Shown piece by piece: positions 1 through 8,327 of a stretch of 64,000 nt of DNA. A program made the position numbers and the translations under genes. The first letter of the stretch is position 1; each line of letters starts with the position of its first letter. This DNA comes from Bacillus salipaludis (lineage in GTDB: Bacteria; Bacillota; Bacilli; Bacillales_B; DSM-18226), in NCBI RefSeq assembly GCF_004358205.1, contig NZ_SMYO01000007.1, forward strand, positions 264,957 to 328,956, read 5' to 3'. The notes beneath the pieces are model-generated. The model made no database searches. It saw only the letters and a list, made by a program, of their open reading frames with translations, and was not told the origin of the DNA.

Positions 1-344
1 AGTTTTATGTTGCCGACGGGAAACTATCCTGCCAGCTCTATCAGCGTTCAGCCGACGTTTTTCTTGGGGTCCCCTTTAATATTGCATCCTATGCTCTTTT
101 AACATACATGATTGCCCAGGTCTGCGATTTAAAACCAGGTGAGTTTATCCATACCTTTGGTGACGTTCATATTTACCAAAATCATTTAGAACAGGTGAAG
201 ATGCAACTGGGAAGAGACCCTCGCCCACTGCCGCAATTAAAGATGAATCCTGCAGTGAAAGATATCTTCGGGTTTGAATTTGAGGACTTTTCATTAGAAG
301 GCTATGATCCGCATCCACACATTAAAGGAGTGGTAAGTGTATGA
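1..344 (+). CDS. thyA: Thymidylate synthase, C-terminal part (5' end outside window)
   Basis: The reading frame is open from base 3 and ends at the TGA at 342-344, so only about the last 113 residues are present. They hold the dUMP-binding segment (CQLYQRSAD, then [11 protein letters not shown]) and the late motif [12 protein letters not shown], all diagnostic of ThyA. The enzyme methylates dUMP to dTMP with methylene-tetrahydrofolate, leaving dihydrofolate. The stop overlaps the start of dfrA (ATGA), so the enzyme that regenerates the folate is translationally coupled to the one that oxidises it. The family assignment is firm; length and start cannot be judged. Confidence 0.96.
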   Translation, partial: FYVADGKLSCQLYQRSADVFLGVPFNIASYALLTYMIAQVCDLKPGEFIHTFGDVHIYQNHLEQVKMQLGRDPRPLPQLKMNPAVKDIFGFEFEDFSLEGYDPHPHIKGVVSV

Positions 345-829
345 TTTCTTTTCTCGTAGCAATGGATGATCATAGAGTGATTGGCAAGGACAATCAATTA
401 CCTTGGCATTTACCGGAGGATTTAAAATACTTTAAAAGAGTCACGATGGGCCATCCAATTGCAATGGGGCGAAAAACACATGAATCTATCGGACGAGTCC
501 TTCCGGGAAGACAAAATATCGTGATTACCCGTCAGAAAAATTACCGGGCTGAGGGCTGCACCATGTTTTACTCTGTAGAGGATTTTGTGGGCTACTGCCG
601 CAAACAAGAAGATGAAATCTTCATTATCGGCGGGGCAGAGATTTTTAAAGAAACTTTCCAATATGCGGACCGTTTGTACATCACCGAGATACATTCTGAA
701 TTTAAGGGAGATACATACTTTCCGGAATTCAATCACTCAGAATGGAAGCTCCTAACCTCTGAAAAAGGAATAAAAGACGAAAAAAATCCATACGATTATG
801 AATTTAAGGTCTATGATCGAAAAATATAG
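341..829 (+). CDS. dfrA: Dihydrofolate reductase
   Basis: 162 residues, the normal length for bacterial DHFR. Visible motifs: the N-terminal [28 protein letters not shown] (substrate-pocket Trp and acidic residue), [11 protein letters not shown], and FIIGGAEIF for the NADPH site. It reduces dihydrofolate to tetrahydrofolate in the cytosol and is the target of trimethoprim. The start overlaps the thyA stop by four bases, a standard Bacillus arrangement. A symmetric terminator follows at 838-868, shared with the convergent gene on the other strand. Confidence 0.97.
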   Translation: MISFLVAMDDHRVIGKDNQLPWHLPEDLKYFKRVTMGHPIAMGRKTHESIGRVLPGRQNIVITRQKNYRAEGCTMFYSVEDFVGYCRKQEDEIFIIGGAEIFKETFQYADRLYITEIHSEFKGDTYFPEFNHSEWKLLTSEKGIKDEKNPYDYEFKVYDRKI

Positions 830-837
830 CCACTAAA

Positions 838-868
838 AAAGCACCAGCTGAAAAATGCTGGTGCTTTA
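838..868. terminator. Bidirectional terminator between dfrA and the 877-1119 gene
   Basis: Arms AGCACCAGC and GCTGGTGCT enclose an A-rich loop, with A and T runs on the two sides, so it can serve both converging genes. Confidence 0.8.
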
Positions 869-876
869 AATGTCTC

Positions 877-1119
877 TTATAATGTATATGTTCCCGTTAG
901 CTCATATTCCGCTATTTTGGCAAGCATGCCTCTAAATTCATGTGGGTGACAGAACTCCTCCTCGTGAAAATGCGTTTTCACCCATTGAATTAATTCCTTT
1001 GGGCTATTAAAATATTCTCCGCTCCGGTCACTTTTGCGAATGGTATATCTTCCGTTGTCATCATCAATGGTTACCTCAACCGGAAGGGCACTATCAAAAC
1101 TACAAAGAGAAAATTCCAT
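877..1119 (-). CDS. Small conserved-looking hypothetical protein (80 aa)
   Basis: I do not recognise the family. The 80-residue product begins MEFSLCSFDSALPVEV and is rich in acidic and His residues (THFHEEEFCHPHEF); no membrane segment is seen. An upstream in-frame TTG at 1140 is possible, but GGAGG lies 10 bases before the ATG at 1119, which favours the later start. It converges on dfrA and shares its terminator. It is probably a real cytosolic protein of unknown role. Confidence 0.65.
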   Translation of the reverse strand: MEFSLCSFDSALPVEVTIDDDNGRYTIRKSDRSGEYFNSPKELIQWVKTHFHEEEFCHPHEFRGMLAKIAEYELTGTYTL

Positions 1120-1429
1120 CGGATTACATCCTCCATTCAAAATTTACAAACAATATGTGACTTTAACTTCAATTATAATCGAGGCATTGAATAATTACCA
1201 AAATATTTTAAAAATTAAATAAGTTGTAATGTACATTGACTTACAGAATAGTTATTGTTAAATTGACTATAGTGATTATTAGCTTTCTATAGTATTTCTG
1301 TTGATGTTGAATCGTTTATCGTTGCAAATGTGAATTTATTATGAATTATCAGCGTGAATGATTTCAAATTGATTTTTTAACACTATAATTGTAGTAGTAT
1401 TGAACAACTGAAAAAGAGGAGGTTATTCC
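1120..1429. other. Intergenic region upstream of tatA
   Basis: About 310 AT-rich bases between divergent genes. A TATAAT at 1384-1389 is a plausible -10 for tatA, but its -35 is poor, and a GAGGAGG ribosome-binding site precedes tatA. Two TTGACT hexamers near 1238 and 1263 lack well-spaced -10 partners. I see no further gene or repeat here. Confidence 0.4.
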
Positions 1430-1624
1430 ATGTTATCTAATATTGGAGTACCTGGATTAATTTTGATTTTAGTGCTTGCATTAATTATTTTTGGCCCTAA
1501 AAAATTACCAGAAATCGGTCGTGCCTTCGGTCAGACGTTAAAGGAGTTTAAAAAATCAACACGTGAACTTGCAGATGATGTCATGCCAGATATCGATGAG
1601 GATAAGAAAAAATTGACTAAATAA
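1430..1624 (+). CDS. tatA: Sec-independent translocase protein TatA
   Basis: 64 residues: a short N-terminus, one hydrophobic helix (about residues 7-22), the hinge [15 protein letters not shown], then a charged amphipathic helix and acidic tail (DIDEDKK). This is the complete TatA/TatE plan. TatA oligomers form the pore-like part of the twin-arginine export system for folded proteins. It has a strong GAGGAGG site and lies 102 bases before tatC, giving a minimal TatA-TatC pair as known in Bacillus. Which of several possible Bacillus Tat pairs it corresponds to cannot be told from sequence alone. Confidence 0.95.
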   Translation: MLSNIGVPGLILILVLALIIFGPKKLPEIGRAFGQTLKEFKKSTRELADDVMPDIDEDKKKLTK

Positions 1625-1726
1625 GGTGTAAGATACCGTGTCTTGCACCTTTTTCTACTTATTGTTTAATAGTGGTAAATGGCAAAACATATTTATTTTT
1701 ACCTTTGAAATTGGCAGGGGAAGTTA

Positions 1727-2464
1727 ATGGATGATAAAGAATTACAGTTAGTCGATCATTTAGAGGAATTACGCAAAAGGATTATCATAACCGTACTTGC
1801 ATTTCTTGTTTTTTTTATTGCTGCTTTTATTTATGTTGATGATATTTATAAATGGTTTGTCCGCGGCCTTGATATGAAATTAATGGTGCTCGGTCCTAGT
1901 GATATAATCAGGATCTATTTTATGCTGGCAGGTGTTGTAGCCGTTGCGGGAACGATTCCAGTTTTAGCCTTACAAATTTGGATGTTTGTCAAACCTGGAT
2001 TAAGACCGTTGGAAAGAAGAGTTACCCTTTCCTATGTACCTGCGTTGTTCATCTTATTTATTATCGGTCTTTGCTTTGGCTATTTTGTTATTTTCCCAAT
2101 GGTTTTTAAATTCTTGATTGGAATTGGGGGAGACATGTTTGTCACCAATTTCACGGCAGACCGTTATTTCAGTTTTATCATGAACATGACTTTACCGTTT
2201 GGAGTATTGTTTGAACTGCCGGTTGTCGTAATGTTCTTAACGTCACTGGGGATTATTAATCCTTTTGTGCTTACAAAAATTCGCAAATATGCCTATTTTA
2301 TTCTAATTATCATAGCAGTAGTTATCACACCGCCTGATTTTATGTCCGACTTTGTAGTGACACTCCCACTTTTGCTCCTATATGAAATCAGTATAAATTT
2401 ATCGAAATTCGTTTATCGGAAAAAATTGAAAAAACAGCAGGACGAAGAATTACTGGAAGCATAA
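1727..2464 (+). CDS. tatC: Sec-independent translocase protein TatC
   Basis: 245 residues with six predicted membrane helices. It starts with the family signature LVDHLEELRKRIIITV, and contains the conserved KPGLRPLERR loop and the late FILIIIAVVITPPDFMSD segment. TatC is the receptor for twin-arginine signal peptides and works with the TatA encoded just upstream. The length is typical. A shared symmetric terminator follows at 2466-2499. Confidence 0.96.
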   Translation: MDDKELQLVDHLEELRKRIIITVLAFLVFFIAAFIYVDDIYKWFVRGLDMKLMVLGPSDIIRIYFMLAGVVAVAGTIPVLALQIWMFVKPGLRPLERRVTLSYVPALFILFIIGLCFGYFVIFPMVFKFLIGIGGDMFVTNFTADRYFSFIMNMTLPFGVLFELPVVVMFLTSLGIINPFVLTKIRKYAYFILIIIAVVITPPDFMSDFVVTLPLLLLYEISINLSKFVYRKKLKKQQDEELLEA

Positions 2465-2465
2465 T

Positions 2466-2499
2466 AAAACGACCTTAAGAGTATTCTTAGGGTCGTTTT
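2466..2499. terminator. Bidirectional terminator between tatC and the histidine kinase gene
   Basis: Arms AAAACGACC and GGTCGTTTT form a symmetric hairpin with A/T flanks between converging genes. Confidence 0.85.
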
Positions 2500-3975
2500 C
2501 TATTTTATTGGAAGGATCACGGCGACAGACGTTCCATTTTCATCACTATCAATTTGAATTCTGCCTTGGTGATTTTCAATAATTTTCTTGCTAACTAATA
2601 GTCCCAAACCGGTACCTTTTTCCTTCGTCGTAAAAAAAGGATCGCCAATTCTTTTCAAATGCTCGGGAGGAATTCCGCTTCCTGTATCAATGCAGCGAAT
2701 GATCATTTCTTTTTTATCCGTGCATTCTGTTTGAATCGTTATATTTCCACCAGCAGGCATTGCTTCAATCGAATTTTTAAGAAAATTAATAAACACCTGT
2801 TTCAATTGATTCTCATCACAAAGGATTTCCGGAAGTGGGGAAAGATAGACCGTCCTAATTTGAACATTGGTCATAATGGCTTGTGTATCAATAAGGGTTT
2901 TCACACCTTCGATTACTTCCTTAATATTAGTTTTGGCCGTTTTCATAGTTTGTGGTTTTGCTATGACCAACAACTCAGATAAAATCAATTCAATTCGATT
3001 AATTTCAGAATGAATAATATCGATATAATCCTTCTGTCTTTGATCTACATTCAATAATTGCAGGAATCCTTTAATAGCAGTTAATGGATTTCGAACCTCA
3101 TGGGCAATTCCCGCAGCAAGCTGTCCGGCAACGGAAAGCTTTTCTGATTGTAATAACAATTCCTCGGTCCGTTTTTTGTCCAAATCGGCATTAATTCTTT
3201 CGGAAATATCTCGTAATACGGAAATCACTCGCACTTCTTTGTCACTATTACGGTAGGAGTTACTTAGAATTTCCATATAAATAAAACTGCCGTTTTTTTT
3301 CCGCAAACGATATGTATCTAATGATTTAGGCTGAATATGAATCGCTTTCTGATAATTTAGGAGATAGCGATCAATATCGTCTTTATGGATATATTCTAAG
3401 CTTGATTGGCCGACCAGTTCTGCAGGTGTGTAGCCGAGAATTTGTTCGCAAACAGGTGAGACATAAATAAAATTTCCTGCAGCATCTGTTTTTACAATAA
3501 TATCCATTGAGTTTTCCATTAAAATCCGATAAAGCTCCTCACTGTCCTTTAAGCGTCGTCTCTTTCGTTTAATTTCAGTAATATCCTTAGCCACACCATA
3601 GACGCCGATCATTTCGCCATTGACAGTAATGGGTAGATTGGTGATATTTAGATCCACAAGCTGACCATTTTGCTGAATGAGTTTGCAATCATAGTTTTGA
3701 AGGCTGCCTTCTAAAGCTTGGTAATAGTAAGACGAAACCTTAGCCACATCTTCAAGTGCAAGGATCTCAAAGAATTTCTTATTCGCAATTTCTTCCTGGC
3801 TATACCCTGTTATTTGCTCACAGGCTGGATTAAGAAATACATAATATCCAGCTAAATCAATGGCAAAAAGGGCATCTGAGTTGCAGGCTAATAATGATTG
3901 ATAACTATTTAGTCCATCTTTTAAATATTTTTCTAATATAATTCTTTTTTCGATTAAAATTGCAGAACTGTCCAT
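2500..3975 (-). CDS. PAS-domain sensor histidine kinase (sporulation-kinase type)
   Basis: 491 residues, no membrane helix. Order: PAS domain (about 25-140, NSDALFAIDLAGYYVFLNPACEQ), second PAS domain (about 145-265, with the PAC end VRVISVLRDISERI), dimerisation/phosphoacceptor domain with GIAHEVRNPLTAIKGF (His near residue 288), and an ATPase domain with NFLKNSIEA (N box), DTGSGIP (G1) and KGTGLGLLVSKKII (G2). The GFLQLL...YIDIIHSEINRIELILSELL region resembles the KinA/KinE class feeding the Spo0A phosphorelay. No response regulator is adjacent, as expected for phosphorelay kinases. The signal sensed is unknown. Confidence 0.9.
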   Translation of the reverse strand: MDSSAILIEKRIILEKYLKDGLNSYQSLLACNSDALFAIDLAGYYVFLNPACEQITGYSQEEIANKKFFEILALEDVAKVSSYYYQALEGSLQNYDCKLIQQNGQLVDLNITNLPITVNGEMIGVYGVAKDITEIKRKRRRLKDSEELYRILMENSMDIIVKTDAAGNFIYVSPVCEQILGYTPAELVGQSSLEYIHKDDIDRYLLNYQKAIHIQPKSLDTYRLRKKNGSFIYMEILSNSYRNSDKEVRVISVLRDISERINADLDKKRTEELLLQSEKLSVAGQLAAGIAHEVRNPLTAIKGFLQLLNVDQRQKDYIDIIHSEINRIELILSELLVIAKPQTMKTAKTNIKEVIEGVKTLIDTQAIMTNVQIRTVYLSPLPEILCDENQLKQVFINFLKNSIEAMPAGGNITIQTECTDKKEMIIRCIDTGSGIPPEHLKRIGDPFFTTKEKGTGLGLLVSKKIIENHQGRIQIDSDENGTSVAVILPIK

Positions 3976-4269
3976 TTGTATCTACCCAGTTCCTTTCGAT
4001 TTATCTACTATTATAATAATATTAAATTTTATTAAGTTATTTTTCAAGCGTATATCCCTACTTTTGGCATATTAATTGGAAAACTAAAGGAAATTGAGTT
4101 TGATCTGCAGGAATACATTGCTATAAAATGTGTTCTCAATAACTATATAGAAGAAAAAATGATTCAGTAAAAAATTCACAAATATTTTTTTGATACAAGC
4201 ACAATTAGACACATTTCGAGTTGGGGAAGGTGTATAATAGTATCAAACGGGTAAAAAGGATTGATATTT

Positions 4270-4521
4270 TTGTTACTAAAAAGCCTAGAGTTCAAAACGA
4301 TTGTTGGACAGAAGGTTAAAGTCATGGAAATTCCTGTATTGGAGGAAGATAGCCCTTTTAAATTTATGATCCAAGTCCGTTTACAGACGTTTATCACGTC
4401 CATCAACAAGGAGTCAGGCCCCAAAAAATGCTACTCCTTCAGAGAGTATTTGAAAAAGGTCATGAAATGGCCAGACTATGAAAAACTATTTAAAGTAGAT
4501 GAATTAAAAAACAACGCATAA
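4270..4521 (+). CDS. ypmP: YpmP-like small protein (DUF2535 type)
   Basis: 83 residues, beginning LLKSLEFKTIVGQKVKVMEIPVLEED and ending YSFREYLKKVMKWPDYEKLF. I recall this pattern as the YpmP/DUF2535 family of bacilli; function unknown, no membrane segment. The TTG at 4270 is chosen because AAAAAGGA ends nine bases before it; the in-frame TTG at 4261 would touch the ribosome-binding site. A TATAAT lies at about 4232-4237. In B. subtilis ypmP is near ypmQ/R/S, and those genes lie 6 kb downstream here. Confidence 0.75.
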   Translation: MLLKSLEFKTIVGQKVKVMEIPVLEEDSPFKFMIQVRLQTFITSINKESGPKKCYSFREYLKKVMKWPDYEKLFKVDELKNNA

Positions 4522-4528
4522 TGTCTTC

Positions 4529-4558
4529 GAGCATCGGCTAACCGGTGCTCTTTATTTT
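4529..4558 (+). terminator. Terminator after ypmP
   Basis: Arms GAGCATCGG and CCGGTGCTC (one wobble pair) are followed by TTTATTTTTA. Confidence 0.8.
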
Positions 4559-4596
4559 TATGCTTTTTGAAATCTAATTATTGACTAAATGACTTA

Positions 4597-4721
4597 GATT
4601 GGAGCGGAAGGCGCGAAGACTCCTGTGGGAGTACGGGGCAGGGGAGACCCCGCAGGAGCGAAGCGACGAGGAGGCTCCCCGGCACGCCCACGGAAAGCGA
4701 AGCGCCTGGAGCGGAAATCAA
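4597..4721 (+). repeat. GC-rich interspersed repeat, copy 1 (full length)
   Basis: About 125 bp, far richer in G+C than its surroundings, bounded by GATTGGAGCGGAAGG and TGGAGCGGAAATCAA. Inside, CTCCTG/CAGGAG and CGGGG/CCCCG arms and outer GGCGC/GCGCC arms can fold into a branched structure. Four relatives lie at 28243, 28849, 39313 and 41350. It fills most of the ypmP-degV intergenic stretch. I recall such elements as common in Bacillaceae; no transposase is encoded. Confidence 0.85.
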
Positions 4722-4838
4722 TCGACAATTTTAACAAAGTCTATTTTTTAGAAAAATTAAAAGAAAATGAGAGATTGTGTTTCCATCAAAAGTCCTAACC
4801 TGTATAATACAAAGCAGTAAGAGTGGGGAAGTGACTAA

Positions 4839-5681
4839 ATGAGCAAAATTAAAATTGTAACCGATTCAACCATGGACATGCCTCAAGAAGTGATTGATCA
4901 ACTTGGTGTTGAGGTGGTACCGCTTTCGATTACGATAAATGGAGAAACCTTCTTAGACCGGGTGGAATTAGAACCGGTTGATTTTATAAAAAATATGAGT
5001 CAAACAGATGAATTACCGAAAAGTTCACAGCCATCAACGGGTGCTTTTCTTGAAGTATATGACCGCTTAGGAGAAGAAGGCTTTGAGGTTCTCTCCATTC
5101 ACATGACGGGGAAAATGAGTGGGACTGTCCGCTCAGCAGAAAGCGCTGCCCAAATGGCGAAAACAAAAGTGACCGTTGTTGATTCCAAATTTATTTCAAA
5201 GGCTTTATCCTTTCAAGTAAGGGAAGCGGCTGAAATGGCCAAACAGGGAAATAGTTTGGAAGAAATCCTTGAACGTCTTGAAGCAGTACAAAACCATACT
5301 AAATTATATATAATGGTAGATACATTAGAGAATCTTGTAAAAGGCGGCCGGATTGGCAAAGGCAAAGCCTTTATTGGTTCGCTGTTAAATATTAAACCAA
5401 TAGCATCACTTGAAGGTGCAGAGTATACTCCTGTTACAAAGGCGAGGAGTTACTCCCAGGTGGTAAAGTTCTTTACGAAACAATTTACCGAGGATATCAA
5501 GGGAAAAACCGTTCGAGGCGTAGGGATTGCTCATGCCGGGGCATATGAGCTTGCGGTAAAAATAAAAGAGAGTATTTTTGACTTGACCGGTGTTCAGGAT
5601 GTTGAAATTGACTATACGGGTCCAACTGTAATTACACATGCAGGTCCTGGTGCGATTGCCTTAATGTATTACTATGAATAA
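4839..5681 (+). CDS. DegV-family fatty-acid-binding protein
   Basis: 280 residues, the usual DegV length. The N-terminus KIKIVTDSTMDMPQE, the SSQPSTGAFLEVYD loop and HMTGKMSGTVRSAE match the DegV fold; the last two hold the Ser/Thr/His residues that clamp the carboxylate of a bound fatty acid. Known relatives present fatty acids to the FakA kinase for phospholipid synthesis; no fakA is nearby. The ribosome-binding site is AGAGTGGGGAAGTG. It is monocistronic, with a strong terminator after it. The exact ligand is not predictable. Confidence 0.9.
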   Translation: MSKIKIVTDSTMDMPQEVIDQLGVEVVPLSITINGETFLDRVELEPVDFIKNMSQTDELPKSSQPSTGAFLEVYDRLGEEGFEVLSIHMTGKMSGTVRSAESAAQMAKTKVTVVDSKFISKALSFQVREAAEMAKQGNSLEEILERLEAVQNHTKLYIMVDTLENLVKGGRIGKGKAFIGSLLNIKPIASLEGAEYTPVTKARSYSQVVKFFTKQFTEDIKGKTVRGVGIAHAGAYELAVKIKESIFDLTGVQDVEIDYTGPTVITHAGPGAIALMYYYE

Positions 5682-5691
5682 GAATTGTAGA

Positions 5692-5722
5692 TTGGATGGT
5701 GCCTAAACACCATCCAATTTTT
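5692..5722 (+). terminator. Terminator after the degV-family gene
   Basis: Perfect ten-base arms TTGGATGGTG and CACCATCCAA, followed by TTTTTA. Confidence 0.9.
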
Positions 5723-5738
5723 ATAGGGGAAGTAAATT

Positions 5739-6719
5739 ATGAAAAAAGTAGAACGAAACGAACGAATAGATACACTAGATTACTTAAGAGGTTTCTCCCT
5801 TTTAGGAATCATCCTGGTAAATATCCTGGCAATGTTATCTGCGCAAAAGCCGCTCCCGAACACCCAGGATGCTTTCTATCAGAGGTTTTTATTTCTGTTT
5901 GTCGAAGGGCGCTTTTATCCGATCTTTTCCTTTTTGTTTGGTGTCGGAATGTATATTTTTCTAACAAGAGCAGAGAGGAAAGGGAAAAATGCAACCATTT
6001 TATTTTTGCGGAGAATCATCGTTCTTTTTATCTTTGGTTTTATTCACTTTATTTTTCAGCCGGGAGAAGCTCTTACCGTTTATGCAAGCTGCGGTCTGAT
6101 TCTATTGCCTTTTTATAAAGTAAGAAAAGAGATTAATCTGGCAATTGGGATTTTATTGCTCATTCTATTCGCCATCTTGGCAATGAAAATATTTATGACA
6201 GTGCCCCTCATCTTATTAGGTCTTGCAGCTGGTCAATATCGAGTGTTTGAAGAGATTACTCATAAACGAAAACAAATTACTATTTTTACAGTGTCAGCAT
6301 TTCTCTTGGCTGCCCTTGGTCTATTTTTTCAATATCAACATATGCCTTTGGCTCCATTTAATCCGTTTCATATTAATCGGTTTTTAACCATCGGTATTAT
6401 GATTGGTCCAATAGTTTCCGCCTTTTATGTTGGGATCTTGATATTACTTTTACAATCTCAATTTTTTCAAAAAATATTATCTCCTTTAAAAAGTTATGGA
6501 CGGATGTCGCTCACCAACTATGTCTCACAAACCGTCTTCATATTAGTCGTCGGAAAGGCCTTCGACTTGTTTAGGCATATAACCTATTTGCATACCCTTT
6601 ACATATGCTTAGTAATCTATTTCATACAGCTGTTATTTAGTGCTATTTGGCTGCGTTTCTTTCAATATGGGCCGCTTGAATGGATTTGGCGGTTGGCAAC
6701 ATACAAAGAAAAACCATAA
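5739..6719 (+). CDS. DUF418-type multi-pass membrane protein
   Basis: 326 residues, mostly membrane helices. The start KVERNERIDTLDYLRGFSLLGIILVNI and the C-terminal segment LKSYGRMSLTNYVSQTVF...GPLEWIWRL are the two hallmarks of the DUF418/YeiB family, whose function is unknown although transport or acyl transfer has been suggested. It is somewhat shorter than the near-400-residue members I recall, mainly in the central helices, but both ends are intact. Its flanking terminators imply a single-gene transcript. Confidence 0.85.
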   Translation: MKKVERNERIDTLDYLRGFSLLGIILVNILAMLSAQKPLPNTQDAFYQRFLFLFVEGRFYPIFSFLFGVGMYIFLTRAERKGKNATILFLRRIIVLFIFGFIHFIFQPGEALTVYASCGLILLPFYKVRKEINLAIGILLLILFAILAMKIFMTVPLILLGLAAGQYRVFEEITHKRKQITIFTVSAFLLAALGLFFQYQHMPLAPFNPFHINRFLTIGIMIGPIVSAFYVGILILLLQSQFFQKILSPLKSYGRMSLTNYVSQTVFILVVGKAFDLFRHITYLHTLYICLVIYFIQLLFSAIWLRFFQYGPLEWIWRLATYKEKP

Positions 6720-6720
6720 A

Positions 6721-6751
6721 CAGGATGGTGCTGGTCACCATCCTGTTCTTT
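6721..6751 (+). terminator. Terminator after the DUF418 gene
   Basis: Arms CAGGATGGTG and CACCATCCTG with a 5-base loop, then TTCTTT. Confidence 0.85.
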
Positions 6752-6809
6752 GGTTAAATATAGATTATTTGGTAATGCTAAAAAAAATTGAAGTTCAAAG
6801 GTGTTGCCA

Positions 6810-8327
6810 ATGTTTAAATGGATGACGGGGAAAAAAACTTCAGAAGAAACGAAAACACATAGCTTAAGTGTGGAGGAACTGAAGGAAGAATTAAAGCAGG
6901 AGCTAAATGCTTGCTCGGATTTAACCTTTAGAACCCTTACAAAAGAAGGAAAAAAGATTTTATTTTGCTACTTAAGCAGCTTAATTGATAAAAATGGATT
7001 GGATCAGGATATTCTAGATCCAATTATTAAAAGTACACAATCCAAATGGACTCCTGAATCTCTGGCACAGATTCTCCCAATTGCTCAGCTTTCTGCTGTT
7101 AATAAACTGAAGGAAGTCATTCAGGCATTAATTGAAGGCCAGATTTATATTTATATTGATGGTGAACCATATGGTCTGTTAGCAGATGCAGCGAAAACAG
7201 TTGAACGATCACTGGAAAAAGCGGAAACAGAATCGCTTGTTTACGGTCCGAAAATCGCTTTTACGGAATCACTCCTTGGGAACATCAACATTTTAAGAAA
7301 TAATTTAAAAGATCCGAATCTGTGTATGGAGGACCTTACAATTGGTACGAGATCCAAAAAACAGGCAAAGCTTGTTTATATAAAAGGTGTTGCCGATGAC
7401 GAAAATGTCAACACATTTAGGCAGCGGATCAATGATCTGGATATTGATCATGTAGCTGATAGCACTGTACTTGGACAATTGTTAGAAAGTAACAGCTGGA
7501 CTGTATTTCCGCAGTTAATTACAACGGAATTGCCAGACCGTATTTCGATTGCTTTACTGAGTGGCAAGGTAGCGGTTCTTATGGACCGAAGTCCGGATGC
7601 ACTCTATGGTCCTACACCCTTCTTTACTTTTTTTGAATCAACAGAAGACGTTTATATGCGTTGGAATATGGGCTTTTTTCTTCGCATGCTGCGTTTACTG
7701 GCAACTTTTTTATCTGTTTTGCTTACACCAGCATATGTTTCGGTTTTGACCTACCATTATGAGGTAATTCCGTCACCTCTACTTGTTTCACTGGGGCAAT
7801 CACGTTCACAAGTTCCATTTCCTCCAGTTTTTGAAGCCCTTCTTCTTGAGTTCATTATTGAACTATTAAGAGAGGCTGGTGCAAGGCTGCCGACCAAGGT
7901 AGGTCAAACCATGGGTATTGTAGGTGGTATCGTAATTGGACAAGCCGCAGTTGATGCGGGTTTTACCAGTAATATTCTTATTATTATTATTGCCCTAAGT
8001 GCTCTTGGTTCTTTTACGACTCCAAGCTACCTAATGGGTACAGCTATTCGAATCATTCGCTTTCCGATAATCATTATGGCGGGATTATGGGGGGGGATTG
8101 GCATAATGGTTTCGTTTTGTTTTTTCCTCATTCACCTTATAAAATTGGATACGTTAGGAAGACCCTATCTTGCACCAATTTATCCCTTTAGATGGAGAGA
8201 TTTAGGATATAGTGTCTTCAGAATTCCTCCTAAATATCTTCCATACAGGCCCGTAACAAACCATCCTGAGAATCATTATCGATTTCCACCAAAAAAAGCA
8301 AAGCGTAAAAAGGATGTAGATGAATAG
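6810..8327 (+). CDS. Spore germination receptor subunit A (GerA/GerKA family)
   Basis: 505 residues from the ATG at 6810, nine bases after AAAGG; the GTG at 6801 would abut that site. A long soluble N-domain (about 1-290) contains TELPDRISIALLSGKVAVLMDRSPDALYGP, followed by four or five membrane helices and a basic tail (PPKKAKRKKDVDE). This is the A subunit of an inner-spore-membrane nutrient receptor. It is the first gene of a three-gene A-B-C set, normally made in the forespore; I could not see a convincing sigma-G promoter. The nutrient recognised cannot be inferred. Confidence 0.95.
   Translation: MFKWMTGKKTSEETKTHSLSVEELKEELKQELNACSDLTFRTLTKEGKKILFCYLSSLIDKNGLDQDILDPIIKSTQSKWTPESLAQILPIAQLSAVNKLKEVIQALIEGQIYIYIDGEPYGLLADAAKTVERSLEKAETESLVYGPKIAFTESLLGNINILRNNLKDPNLCMEDLTIGTRSKKQAKLVYIKGVADDENVNTFRQRINDLDIDHVADSTVLGQLLESNSWTVFPQLITTELPDRISIALLSGKVAVLMDRSPDALYGPTPFFTFFESTEDVYMRWNMGFFLRMLRLLATFLSVLLTPAYVSVLTYHYEVIPSPLLVSLGQSRSQVPFPPVFEALLLEFIIELLREAGARLPTKVGQTMGIVGGIVIGQAAVDAGFTSNILIIIIALSALGSFTTPSYLMGTAIRIIRFPIIIMAGLWGGIGIMVSFCFFLIHLIKLDTLGRPYLAPIYPFRWRDLGYSVFRIPPKYLPYRPVTNHPENHYRFPPKKAKRKKDVDE

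Noticed and set aside
422..736. Minus-strand 104-codon frame inside dfrA
   Set aside because: A shadow of a conserved gene with full-length DHFR motifs; no independent start signals.
1034..1222. Plus-strand 62-codon frame opposite the 877-1119 gene
   Set aside because: It is mostly the shadow of the minus-strand gene and continues into AT-rich promoter DNA.
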